Positions 7,997 through 15,595 of a stretch of DNA of 20,327 bases are shown here, in pieces (position 1 is the stretch's first letter; every line of letters begins with the position of its first letter). The translations under genes were made by a program, and so were the position numbers. A model generated the notes under the pieces. That model ran no database searches and was not told the DNA's origin. It saw only the letters and a list, made by a program, of their open reading frames with translations. The DNA is taken from IMG/VR virus record IMGVR_UViG_3300024518_003605, positions 1 to 20,327 of that record; one strand, written 5' to 3'. The DNA is from a virus.

Positions 7997-8573
7997 TGAA
8001 GAGCATACTCGTTGGGAAGAATCTGAACTCTTAGAATGGATGAACGACGGGCAGCGAGTTATCGCTCGAGGCCCAGCTACGGATGTATATGTACTCCGTG
8101 CGAACATCACCGCAGTTGCCGGCTCAGTACAGTCGTTGCCCATAGATGGCATCCGCCTGGTTGATGTCGTGAAGAATGTCGCTGCTGGCGGAGCCATCCA
8201 ATCTACAGATTACGCATTGGTGGATATGCTCAGTAGTACTTGGCGAGCAGGCACAGCAGGCGTGGCCGAGAACTTTTTCTACGACGAGAACAACCCCAAA
8301 GAATTTGAGCTATATCCGCCGCAGGCAGGCGGCGAGTCGATAGAAATCGTGTATAACGCTCAGCCGGCTGATGCTGTCGTGACGGGTAATATCATTATCG
8401 ATGACATGTACGCTGACGCACTTATTGACTATGTTGCGTATCGTGCCTTCAGCAAGGATACTGAGGATACTTCAGGTCAGTTGGGCCGCGCTACGGCATT
8501 CTACAAAGCCTTCTTGGTAGGCGCGGGTATGAAAGATTTGACCGATGCTCGAATAGAGCCTGGGAGTTCTTAA
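7944..8573 (+). CDS. Head-to-tail adaptor-like protein (DUF6682-like)
   Basis: This 209-residue protein begins with SILNRSAALLNDEEHTRWEESELLEWMNDGQRVI-type helices (residues 7-40), the typical opening of adaptor proteins (annotated as DUF6682 or phage adaptor) found after the capsid gene in many short-tailed phages. A beta-rich middle and a C-terminal helical part (YADALIDYVAYRAFSKD, about 160-180) complete the pattern. Adaptors form a ring below the portal that starts the neck. The ATG lies nine bases after GAGG at 7931, inside the end of the preceding gene; the stop overlaps the next start as TAATG. Confident as a connector-type protein, less so about its exact place in the neck. Confidence 0.82.
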   Translation: MATTVRSILNRSAALLNDEEHTRWEESELLEWMNDGQRVIARGPATDVYVLRANITAVAGSVQSLPIDGIRLVDVVKNVAAGGAIQSTDYALVDMLSSTWRAGTAGVAENFFYDENNPKEFELYPPQAGGESIEIVYNAQPADAVVTGNIIIDDMYADALIDYVAYRAFSKDTEDTSGQLGRATAFYKAFLVGAGMKDLTDARIEPGSS

Positions 8574-9220
8574 TGGCGGCTATTTCTGTCCTTACCCCGG
8601 ATGTGAAGGTAGAAATACCTGACATCCCTTCCTTCGTAGCTGAGCGCCAAATTCTACGTGCTACGCGTGAATTTACGGAGATGACTCGTTCTTGGCGAGT
8701 AAATATTCAAGTCAGCACGACTGACTCCGTCGCTACAGTTGATTTGACGGCTTTATTGCCCGCAGGCACAGAACTGGTCGATATCATTTCAGTGAAGAAC
8801 ACTATTGGCGGCGCTCCGGTTGAGCCTCGTACGTTTGCATGGCTGGATGAGAACCACAGCGACTGGCGTTCAGAAGAAGCATTGGACGCTAAGTGGTACG
8901 TGCTCGAGGGCAACAACACAATCCGTTTCATATTCACGCCGTCTACTACGGTAGCGAACCAATACTTCGTGCGAGTCGCGGTGAAACCACTACTCACAGC
9001 GACAGTGTTAGACGACGTCTTAGTAAATAAATACGACGAATTGCTCGTGCATGGCGCACTAGCGAAGTTATTCTTGATTCCACGTAAGCCTTGGTCAGAT
9101 ACCACTCTAGCTCAGTACCACCAAACGCTGTTCTTAGCAGGTATTCCTGGAGCTCGAACAGAGGCTGCGGAGGAGTTCCAGACGGGGATACCACGTAAAG
9201 TGAAGTACGGCGGGCTGTAA
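8573..9220 (+). CDS. Neck/tail connector protein
   Basis: A 215-residue protein starts by TAATG overlap with the adaptor gene and ends directly before the tail nozzle gene. It has an N-terminal helix (RQILRATREFTEMTRSW, about 25-41), a beta-rich middle (45-145) and a C-terminal helical hairpin (about 150-195) with HGALAKLFLIPRKPWSD and HQTLFLAGIPGARTEA, ending in KYGGL. Helices packed on a beta sandwich and this C-terminal hairpin are typical of gatekeeper or tail-adaptor proteins in short-tailed phages. Its position between adaptor and nozzle agrees. It may be a second ring or a stopper; sequence alone does not decide. Confidence 0.75.
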   Translation: MAAISVLTPDVKVEIPDIPSFVAERQILRATREFTEMTRSWRVNIQVSTTDSVATVDLTALLPAGTELVDIISVKNTIGGAPVEPRTFAWLDENHSDWRSEEALDAKWYVLEGNNTIRFIFTPSTTVANQYFVRVAVKPLLTATVLDDVLVNKYDELLVHGALAKLFLIPRKPWSDTTLAQYHQTLFLAGIPGARTEAAEEFQTGIPRKVKYGGL

Positions 9221-11326
9221 ATGTCTGTTATTCGACTCGGCGGGTTCAGGGGAGAATTTCCTCGCGTACACCCCAGGCTGCTACCTACGGGAGCTGGTCA
9301 GTCGGCTATTAATTGCCGAATGGACTCTGGCGCTGTGGAGTCGGTGCGGGACGTTGCTAACCTGCAGTCGACGACTTTATCGAGCCCAATATCACTACAT
9401 CGTTACGCAGCCAATATATGGCTGGAGGCGACTACCGACACTGACTGGGTGACATACCCAGTAGCAAATGACGCCTTCGGCCGTTTAATTTTTGCGGATC
9501 CATCAGCGGGGGCGCTACGCGTAACCGACGCTTCTTTGGTCGGTGTGGGCGGTTATCCCGCTACTTTCAGGAATCTCGACGTGCCGGCACCGGTGCAAGG
9601 TTTCTCGGCAGCGCTTGCTGGCACAGCTGACGACGACACGGAGATCCCCGAGACTCGGTTCTATGTGCTCACCTTCGTCAATAACTGGGGCGCAGAAGGT
9701 CCGCCATCGCCGCCAAGTAACCAGGTGGAGTGGCGCGACGGCCAAACTGTATCGTTGACGTCGTTATCCACTGTACCGGCTGGTAGCTACAACATTACGC
9801 ATCGACGCATCTATCGTTTGAATACAGGGGCTTCAGGTGCGACGAACTACCAATTCGTAACAGAGATCGCTGTTTCGCAGGTACAAACAGCAATTACTGG
9901 CATTACGCAGGCGAATCCAGTCGTAGTTACTACGGGCGTAGCACATGGCATTGTCGAGGGGCAAGAGGTGACTTTCGCTGGCCTGGGTAATGAATCGACG
10001 CAAGTGATTACGTTGATCAGTAAAGCGAACCCGGTGAGGATTACAGTCACGGGGCATGGTTACGTCACAGGTGAAACCGTCGAAATATCGGATCTTGGTG
10101 GTACCAACGGGATGGACGAGCTACAAGGAGTTCGTGCGGTTCTAACGGTTATCAACGAAGACAAGTTCGAACTAGCTTCGATAGACAGTACTGCCTATAC
10201 AGACTATGCAACTGGCGGCACAGCAGCCAGAACTACAGGTATGGATGAGCTGCAGGGCAATAAATTCTTTGCCAATGTAGTCAGTGACACAAAGATCTCT
10301 TTGACGGGTATTGATGGTACGGGTTTCTTTGCTTACGTCAGTGGTGGCTTAGTGTCGCAGATCGCTGGCGTGACATACGTTGATGCTGTGCCCTCAGCGA
10401 ATTTGGCTGAGGTCATACCGACAGAGCTCTATGATCCACCAAACAGCGCCACAGTTGGTGTTACAGCGCACCCAGCAGGGTTTTTAGTCGGCTTCTATGG
10501 CAACACGTTGGCTTTCTCTGAGCCCGGGGCACCGCATGCTTGGCCTATCGATTACCGGTTAGTGACGAACAATAACATCGTGGGGGTAGGCGTCTTCGGC
10601 GGTACGATCGCTGTAGTCACAGAAGGATGGCCTTACCTGGTCGTGGGGTCTGATCCTTCAGCGTTATCGATGGTAGAGCTCGAGATCGAGCAGGCTTGTG
10701 TGGCTAAGCGCGGCATTGTGGACTTCGGTACGGCGATTGCTTATCCCAGCCCTGATGGGCTGATTATGATCTCAGCACAAGGTGCTCAGAACGTATCGTC
10801 GGGCATCTTCAATCGCGATCAATGGCAAGCTTTAGTGCCTTCGTCTTTCATAGCGTTTAACTGGGAACAGCATTATCTGTGCTTTTATGACGATGGCTCT
10901 GTGACACGCGGCTTCCTTATTGATCCGTTCGCGCCTGACTTCGGCGTGCGGTACGTAGAGAAGTACGCGACGGCTGGTTACAAGGATATTGAGGAGGATC
11001 TCCTCTATCTGATCATCAGCGATGAGATTGAGAAGTGGGACCAAAGTACTACAAACCTGTCATATACTTGGAAATCTCGGCCGACGTTTACGCCAAGGGC
11101 TGTTAATATGGCCGCGGCTAAGATCATCGCCGACGCCTATCCGATCACCTTTGAGCTCCATGTAGATGACGTGAAACGATTTACAGCGACAGTGGGGTCT
11201 ATCGATGCTTTCAGGCTACCTGGAGGATACAAAGGCGAGAAGTACGAGGTAGTCATCAAGGGCACACGAAAAGTGTCCGAAGTCACTCTGGCAACTACCA
11301 TGCAGGAGTTGTCAGTAGTCGTATAA
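9221..11326 (+). CDS. Tail nozzle-like protein with FCCH-like insert
   Basis: This 701-residue protein follows the connector without a gap and has the layout of podoviral tail nozzle (tubular) proteins such as P22 gp10 and T7 gp12, which continue the DNA channel below the neck. The N-terminal RLGGFRGEFPRVHPRLLPTGAGQSAINCRMDSG segment and the beta-propeller-like stretch with GFYGNTLAFSEPGAPHAWP (423-441) and FGTAIAYPSPDGLIMIS (502-518) are characteristic. A beta insert at about 224-378 resembles FCCH-type modules (ANPVxVTxxxHG...GxxVxxxGLxG...GMDELQG...ISLTGIDGTGFxAYVSGG) found in phage tail proteins. The modules are interleaved rather than in simple tandem. The stop overlaps the ribosome binding site of the next gene. 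Confidence 0.85.
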   Translation: MSVIRLGGFRGEFPRVHPRLLPTGAGQSAINCRMDSGAVESVRDVANLQSTTLSSPISLHRYAANIWLEATTDTDWVTYPVANDAFGRLIFADPSAGALRVTDASLVGVGGYPATFRNLDVPAPVQGFSAALAGTADDDTEIPETRFYVLTFVNNWGAEGPPSPPSNQVEWRDGQTVSLTSLSTVPAGSYNITHRRIYRLNTGASGATNYQFVTEIAVSQVQTAITGITQANPVVVTTGVAHGIVEGQEVTFAGLGNESTQVITLISKANPVRITVTGHGYVTGETVEISDLGGTNGMDELQGVRAVLTVINEDKFELASIDSTAYTDYATGGTAARTTGMDELQGNKFFANVVSDTKISLTGIDGTGFFAYVSGGLVSQIAGVTYVDAVPSANLAEVIPTELYDPPNSATVGVTAHPAGFLVGFYGNTLAFSEPGAPHAWPIDYRLVTNNNIVGVGVFGGTIAVVTEGWPYLVVGSDPSALSMVELEIEQACVAKRGIVDFGTAIAYPSPDGLIMISAQGAQNVSSGIFNRDQWQALVPSSFIAFNWEQHYLCFYDDGSVTRGFLIDPFAPDFGVRYVEKYATAGYKDIEEDLLYLIISDEIEKWDQSTTNLSYTWKSRPTFTPRAVNMAAAKIIADAYPITFELHVDDVKRFTATVGSIDAFRLPGGYKGEKYEVVIKGTRKVSEVTLATTMQELSVVV
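9890..10354 (+). repeat. Interleaved FCCH-like protein modules in the nozzle gene
   Basis: Residues about 224-378 hold the first half of one module (ANPVVVTT...AHG, 231-258), a full second module (269-337, from KANPVRIT to the GGTAAR end) and then a second half alone (339-378, GMDELQG...YVSGG). GMDELQG appears twice, at 297-303 and 340-346. The DNA of the copies has diverged, so this is an old event visible at protein level. Confidence 0.6.
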
Positions 11327-11335
11327 GGAACCGTT

Positions 11336-12781
11336 ATGACAACCGCAAAGGCAGGCATGCACGGTCATCCCCCGATCGTCAAAATAGAAAAAATACAAAG
11401 AACAGAAGTACAGAAGTACGTAGAAATGTGGAAGGATCCCGCGTACCGTATTGTTTCCCCAGGCGAAGAATCAGCCCAAATCTTCCTGAGTCAGGCTAAA
11501 CCTCTACCAGACAGTACGTGTATCGACTTTGGCTGCGGCACTGGTCGCGGCGGTCTAATGATTGCGTTATTCGGTAACATGGTCGTGACGCTGCTCGATT
11601 TCGCGTACAACGCACTCGATGAAGAGGTCAAGAACGCGACGATTACTCAGCCGCACCGTATTTCCTGGGTAGAGGCGGATCTGAATAACCCAATCCCCGC
11701 GGCTGCCGCCTACGGATATTGTACCGACGTAATGGAACATATCCCCCTGGGGGAGGTAGATCGAGTCTTACAGAATATCTTACAGTCAGCGAACCACGTG
11801 TTTTTTCAGATATCGACGGTCGACGATGTCATGGGCGAAACCATTGGTGAGACGCTGCATATGACGGTCAAGCCATACAGTTGGTGGCTCAAGAAGCTGC
11901 GCAAGCTGGGCGTCGTGGTGCATTGGTCGCAGAACTACGATGATCAGATGTGCCAGTTCTACATCAGTTCTTGGGTAAACCACAACGTCATAGAGATCGA
12001 AGGCAGCGTCAATACAGCGGCGCAGCAGGTTTTCGACAATATGCGCTGCAACGCCAAGACAGACTACTTATTGACCCACCCGCATCCGCTCCAGGATACG
12101 GAGATTATGATGATCTGCGGGGGCCCTTCGTTGAATGACTTTGAGGATGAAATCATCGAAGAGCGCAGTAAAGGCATGCCAATGATTACGTGCAATGGCA
12201 CCTATAACTGGGCCATTGAGCGCGGTATGAATCCCTCTCTACAACTGGTCATTGATGCTCGAGAGTTCAACAAACGCTTTGTCCAACCAGTGGTTGACGA
12301 CTGCAAATATATGCTTGCTTCTCAGTGCCATCCTTCGATGTTCGAAGGGCTACCGCTGGACAGAACGCATATCTGGCACGCGGCATTTGGCGAAGAAGCG
12401 AGCGACTTACTTGATGAACTCTATGAAATTTGGTTCCCGGTACCAGGAGGTTCCACGGTAACTTTGCGGGGCCTTTGCTTGCTCCGCATGTTGGGCTTTC
12501 ATAAGATTCACATGTATGGTTTCGACAGCTGCTATCGCGAGGAAGACCATCACGCGTATTCGCAGCCTGAAAATGACTATGGATCGAAGCCAATCCCTGT
12601 CGCTGTAGGCGGCCGGGTTTTTTGGTGCGACGCATGGATGTTTACGCAAGCCAAAGAATGGATGGATATGATCGGTATGTTTGGCGACGAGATCGAGTTG
12701 GATGTTAAAGGTGATGGGCTTATAGCTCATATTATTCAAACGGGTGCCGCGCTTAGCGCCTTAGAGGAAAACGAGGAATAA
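11336..12781 (+). CDS. Methyltransferase fused to DUF115 (MptE/Maf-like) domain
   Basis: This 481-residue fusion has an N-terminal class I SAM-dependent methyltransferase domain: motif I CIDFGCGTGRGG at 62-73, an acidic VTLLDF strand end (84-89), and TDVMEHIP (130-137), typical of motif IV and its flank. From about 250 a second domain resembles DUF115, shared by archaeal MptE (a hydroxymethylpterin pyrophosphokinase) and Maf flagellin glycosylation proteins: MICGGPSLND (259-268), TCNGTYNWAIERGMNP (285-300), VIDARE (305-310), PGGSTVTLRGLCLLRMLGF (370-388) and IHMYGFDSCY (391-400). Substrates are unknown; modification of a glycan or virion or host surface protein is inferred. AAGGA overlaps the stop of the nozzle gene. 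Such an enzyme is not needed for tail assembly. Confidence 0.88.
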   Translation: MTTAKAGMHGHPPIVKIEKIQRTEVQKYVEMWKDPAYRIVSPGEESAQIFLSQAKPLPDSTCIDFGCGTGRGGLMIALFGNMVVTLLDFAYNALDEEVKNATITQPHRISWVEADLNNPIPAAAAYGYCTDVMEHIPLGEVDRVLQNILQSANHVFFQISTVDDVMGETIGETLHMTVKPYSWWLKKLRKLGVVVHWSQNYDDQMCQFYISSWVNHNVIEIEGSVNTAAQQVFDNMRCNAKTDYLLTHPHPLQDTEIMMICGGPSLNDFEDEIIEERSKGMPMITCNGTYNWAIERGMNPSLQLVIDAREFNKRFVQPVVDDCKYMLASQCHPSMFEGLPLDRTHIWHAAFGEEASDLLDELYEIWFPVPGGSTVTLRGLCLLRMLGFHKIHMYGFDSCYREEDHHAYSQPENDYGSKPIPVAVGGRVFWCDAWMFTQAKEWMDMIGMFGDEIELDVKGDGLIAHIIQTGAALSALEENEE

Positions 12782-12784
12782 ACT

Positions 12785-13234
12785 ATGGCTGCTACAGCAT
12801 GGACTTTTTACAACGAAGCCAAGAAGAAGATTGGTAATAACACCATCCCGTTAGACGCCGGCATCTTCAAAATGCAGCTTCATACGTCCGCATCGAATGC
12901 ATCAACTGCCACTCTATCGGTCGCCAGCGAAGTCAACAACGAAATTGCCGTCCAGGCTGGCTATAACGCTGGCGGTAAAACTATCTCGGGGGTTGTTTGG
13001 ACAATTGCTGGCAACCCGTCATCCGTTAAATGGGACGCAACAGATTTAATCTTCACTGCCAGTGGCGCGAATCTTAGCATTGTGAAATTCGCCGTGGTTC
13101 ATAATTCGATTAACGCCGTTACTTCTGGTCACTTACTTGTTTGGTCACGTTTAAGCACCTTGCAGTTCTCAGTGACTTCGGGTAATACATTGACAGTGCA
13201 GTTCGCTACGGCTGGTATTTTCACCCTTACTTAA
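12785..13234 (+). CDS. Small virion-type beta protein
   Basis: A 149-residue protein with a GAGGAA site (12773-12778) overlapping the end of the preceding gene. The opening WTFYNEAKKKIGNNTIPLDAGIFKMQLHTS-type pattern (aromatic helix, then a strand with FKMQLHTS, about 6-34) is common to small phage proteins encoded in tail-fibre regions. The rest is Ser/Thr/Ala-rich with alternating strands and no catalytic motif. It is probably a minor structural or decoration protein, judged from composition and neighbours. No signal peptide or membrane segment. Possible acceptor for one of the flanking modification enzymes, but nothing in the sequence proves this. Confidence 0.72.
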   Translation: MAATAWTFYNEAKKKIGNNTIPLDAGIFKMQLHTSASNASTATLSVASEVNNEIAVQAGYNAGGKTISGVVWTIAGNPSSVKWDATDLIFTASGANLSIVKFAVVHNSINAVTSGHLLVWSRLSTLQFSVTSGNTLTVQFATAGIFTLT

Positions 13235-13247
13235 ATCGAGGTGCAAC

Positions 13248-13424
13248 GTGGCGGATGAAAAAGAAGAAGTAATCTCTATAGAAGAGTACCAGGAGCGTTG
13301 TAAGCAGCAGGCGCGAACGATACCGATGGTAAAAGCGGAAGCAGTAGTTAAGATTTTTAACCAGGACGGCAGTCTTAAATCAACTTTGAATTTTTCCAGT
13401 GAGGAAGTAGACGATGCGACTTAG
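13248..13424 (+). CDS. Small 58-residue protein
   Basis: This short ORF starts at GTG (13248) after a GAGG site with six bases of spacing and ends at TAG (13424), overlapping the next gene by 11 bases in another frame. The N-terminal half is charged (ADEKEEVISIEEYQERCKQQ) and helical in character; the second half has a likely beta hairpin (AVVKIFNQDGSLKSTLNF). I do not recognise the family. The good ribosome binding site, the fit between two genes and the coupling overlap support real expression. A small structural or chaperone role is possible. Confidence 0.68.
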   Translation: MADEKEEVISIEEYQERCKQQARTIPMVKAEAVVKIFNQDGSLKSTLNFSSEEVDDAT

Positions 13425-13815
13425 TACAGCATTAAGAAACACTTTGGCTGATGCCATTGATACGGCGGTAGGCGCAACAGGGTTTGCCCGCTTCTACACA
13501 GCGAGTGGGACTACTTTGCTTGCAAGTGCAAGTTGCAGTAACCCCGCTTTTGGCGCGGCAGCAACAGGTGTCATTACGCTGGATATTACCCCAGCGGTTG
13601 AAGACACTACTCCTGCCGCGGCAGGTACGTGTGTCAGACTTGGGTTTTATCCTGCAGCTACAGGTGCCTACGCGACAGATGTCTTCATGCTCGGTGTAGC
13701 CACTTCGGGTGCTCCAGATGTAACGATGGCGAACAACGTCATTGCGACAACGGATACAGTGCAGGTATCTAGCCTGCAAGTAACAGTACCGGCTGGCATA
13801 CCTGACGTAACGTAA
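13414..13815 (+). CDS. Small virion-type protein (MRLSTALRN family)
   Basis: A 133-residue protein overlapping the previous short gene by 11 bases, with GAGGAAG upstream inside that gene. The start MRLSTALRNTLADAID, a following GFARFYTASGTTLLASASCSNPAFGAA pattern and a Thr/Ala/Val-rich beta C-terminus match a small protein family that recurs in tail-fibre regions of many phages. Its molecular role is not established; a minor virion component or fibre-associated protein is the usual guess. Two cysteines (SASCSN and AGTCVRL) are present. There is no enzymatic motif. Confidence 0.75.
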   Translation: MRLSTALRNTLADAIDTAVGATGFARFYTASGTTLLASASCSNPAFGAAATGVITLDITPAVEDTTPAAAGTCVRLGFYPAATGAYATDVFMLGVATSGAPDVTMANNVIATTDTVQVSSLQVTVPAGIPDVT

Positions 13816-13826
13816 GTCTTCCAACT

Positions 13827-14654
13827 ATGGGAGACGAGCGAGAAGGCGCAGTCTGGATCGCTTCATACCCGAAGTCAGGAAATACCTGGCTTCGGTGTTT
13901 GTTGGAGGCTTATCGCCGTAACGGCAATTTAGACATAAACGATATGCGCATCACCACTGGCGATGCTGGTGCGACTATCATCCAGGGCGTATCCCCGCTC
14001 CCCCTGGATAAACTCGGTTTTCGTGGTGAGATGTTAGTACGGCCGGCAGCCTTGTTGAACTTGCTCACAAGAATGTCCAGCCCCATGTGGATAAAAACCC
14101 ACTTCGCTAACATACAACCCGCTGGGTTGCCTCATTGCATCCCACAAGATTTTACGGAACGTGCAATTTATATCGTACGTGACCCTCGAGCGGTGTTCCT
14201 GTCGTTCGCACAGTTTTTCAACTTTTCATTAAAAACTGCTGCCGATGCGATGAGCAACAACGAATTTGCTATTGGGGGTATGGGGGACTATGCCAGTACT
14301 TTGATTTCTGACTGGTCAAACCATGTCGCTTCATGGACATCCGAGACTGCGTATCCTGTACACATAGTAAAGTATGAGGATCTGGCTAAGGACTCGGCGA
14401 AGGAACTCAGTGAGGTCCTGGACTTCTTAGGAATGGATACTGAGAAAGCTATTATTCAACGAGCAGTGAAGGCCGCTGATATCAGTAAGCTCAAGGCGAA
14501 AGAAGAGGAAGAAGGCTTCCGTGAAAATATTACGGAGAAACACGGTAATTTCTTCAACGGCGGTACTTCATGGGAAGAGGAACTTGGTTCTAAATGGATC
14601 GCTAGGATTGAAAAGGATCATGGTAAAGTCATGAAAATTTTAGGTTATTTATAG
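13827..14654 (+). CDS. PAPS-dependent sulfotransferase
   Basis: This 275-residue enzyme would move a sulfuryl group from PAPS to a hydroxyl or amine. The 5'-phosphosulfate loop SYPKSGNTW is at 13-21, the likely catalytic histidine is H92 in WIKTHFA, and the 3'-phosphate motif IVRDPRAVFLSF (116-127) has R118 and S126 eight apart as in the family. VKYEDL (181-186) and the C-terminal NGGTSWEEEL followed by an amphipathic helix also fit. The usual RKGxxGxW motif is degraded here: only G and W249 are recognisable and the basic residues are missing. The acceptor is unknown; the phage must take PAPS from host sulfate assimilation. The ATG has a weak ribosome binding site, 11 bases after the previous stop. 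Confidence 0.93.
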   Translation: MGDEREGAVWIASYPKSGNTWLRCLLEAYRRNGNLDINDMRITTGDAGATIIQGVSPLPLDKLGFRGEMLVRPAALLNLLTRMSSPMWIKTHFANIQPAGLPHCIPQDFTERAIYIVRDPRAVFLSFAQFFNFSLKTAADAMSNNEFAIGGMGDYASTLISDWSNHVASWTSETAYPVHIVKYEDLAKDSAKELSEVLDFLGMDTEKAIIQRAVKAADISKLKAKEEEEGFRENITEKHGNFFNGGTSWEEELGSKWIARIEKDHGKVMKILGYL

Positions 14655-14659
14655 GAGGG
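14653..14659 (+). promoter_or_regulatory. Strong ribosome binding site overlapping the sulfotransferase stop
   Basis: AGGAGGG, the best Shine-Dalgarno match in the window, shares its first bases with the TAG stop of the sulfotransferase gene and sits four bases before ATG 14664. It should give the following structural gene much stronger translation than the sulfotransferase itself. Confidence 0.75.
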
Positions 14660-14663
14660 CATC

Positions 14664-15077
14664 ATGCCTTATTCAGCAAACCAAGTCGCGAAGCTACAGG
14701 CTGAGCGCACCAACGATCCCCACGGTCGTACATACTTAGGCATGGACGATGCAACGTTTTTGGCGTCGGTCAACCTTGCTGATGTTGCAGTACTTCGAGA
14801 GGACGTTACTACACAGGAAATTTTCGAAGCCTATGTTGGTTCTGAGCTTCCTGTTCGCGGAAGTGATCAGTGGGAAAACCTGATGTTACTGGGGGCTATG
14901 AACAACGGTTCTGATTTGTCAATGTCAGGTAACATTCAAACCGTATTAGAGGATGTTTTTGGAATAGCTACAACTACGCGGGCTAACTTGTTAGCACTTA
15001 AAGATCGAAACGATTCACCTGCGAAAATTGCGGGACTACCACCGCCTTCTTTGGGCGACGTACAGAGGACAAGCTAA
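14664..15077 (+). CDS. Small tail-region protein, function unknown
   Basis: A 137-residue protein with a very strong AGGAGGG ribosome binding site. The helical N-terminal part (ANQVAKLQAERTNDPHGRTYLGMDDATFLASVN, about 5-37) is followed by LREDVTTQEIFEAYVGSELP (44-63), a QWENLMLLGAMNN segment and a C-terminal NLLALKDRNDSPAKIAGLPP. This reads like a small protein often placed before fibre genes in phage genomes, but I cannot name a function. Its strong translation signal suggests a structural role. The stop overlaps the next start as TAATG, so both are translated together. Confidence 0.72.
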   Translation: MPYSANQVAKLQAERTNDPHGRTYLGMDDATFLASVNLADVAVLREDVTTQEIFEAYVGSELPVRGSDQWENLMLLGAMNNGSDLSMSGNIQTVLEDVFGIATTTRANLLALKDRNDSPAKIAGLPPPSLGDVQRTS

Positions 15078-15586
15078 TGGCAGAGACACTCCCAACTCGA
15101 AAGGCTGACGCACCACTAACGATCACCGCATGGACGACCTCTTTACTTACGGGTGAGTTTGCTACCTCTGCGCTTTACGATTCATCCGCTTTGATGGATG
15201 CTCTCGTCGGCGGCGTGATCGAAGCTGACACCGTAACCGGCATCATGGCGGCAGGCGAGTCGTTTGATCTGTACGTCCTCGGACAATACTCAGCGACCGT
15301 GACCGATATTGGCGGCGCAATCGACGCCGCGCTAGGTGCGGATGGCGAAGAAGCGGAAGATGTTTCTTTCGTCAAGGCCAATATGACGCTAATGAAGTCC
15401 ATTAGCTTGGACTCGGCGCTGCCTGACACGCAGCAGGGTTATCACTTCGGGCCGATCGCTTTAGCGCAGTTCTTTGGTGGAGTCATGCCACGCGCATTCA
15501 TGCTTGTGCTGCACAACAACACAGGCGCGTCATTAGGCTCCGGCTCCAACGTAAACGTTGAGGGCATTACTTATACGACCAGCTAA
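15077..15586 (+). CDS. Tail-fibre-region structural protein
   Basis: A 169-residue protein linked to its upstream neighbour by TAATG. The front half is acidic and helical with several Asp/Ala-rich stretches (GGAIDAALGADGEEAEDVSFVKANM, about 78-103). The C-terminal part has a QGYHFGPIALAQFFGGVMPRAFMLVLHNNTGASLGSGS stretch that recurs in small phage proteins next to LamG-type adhesin genes. The HNNTGA and GSGSxVxxxGITYTTS end look like a beta-sandwich edge. Probably a virion component; no enzymatic motif and no experimental function that I can name. Confidence 0.75.
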   Translation: MAETLPTRKADAPLTITAWTTSLLTGEFATSALYDSSALMDALVGGVIEADTVTGIMAAGESFDLYVLGQYSATVTDIGGAIDAALGADGEEAEDVSFVKANMTLMKSISLDSALPDTQQGYHFGPIALAQFFGGVMPRAFMLVLHNNTGASLGSGSNVNVEGITYTTS

Positions 15587-15595
15587 GGACAGTCC

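Noticed and set aside
9833-10057. Minus-strand frames across the FCCH-like insert of the nozzle gene.
   Set aside because: Antisense shadows of a repetitive Thr/Val-rich coding region with no start signals.
13432-13824. A cysteine-rich 130-codon minus-strand frame.
   Set aside because: It lies almost exactly opposite the small virion gene at 13414-13815. The cysteines arise from antisense reading of Ala/Thr-rich codons, not from a zinc-binding pattern.
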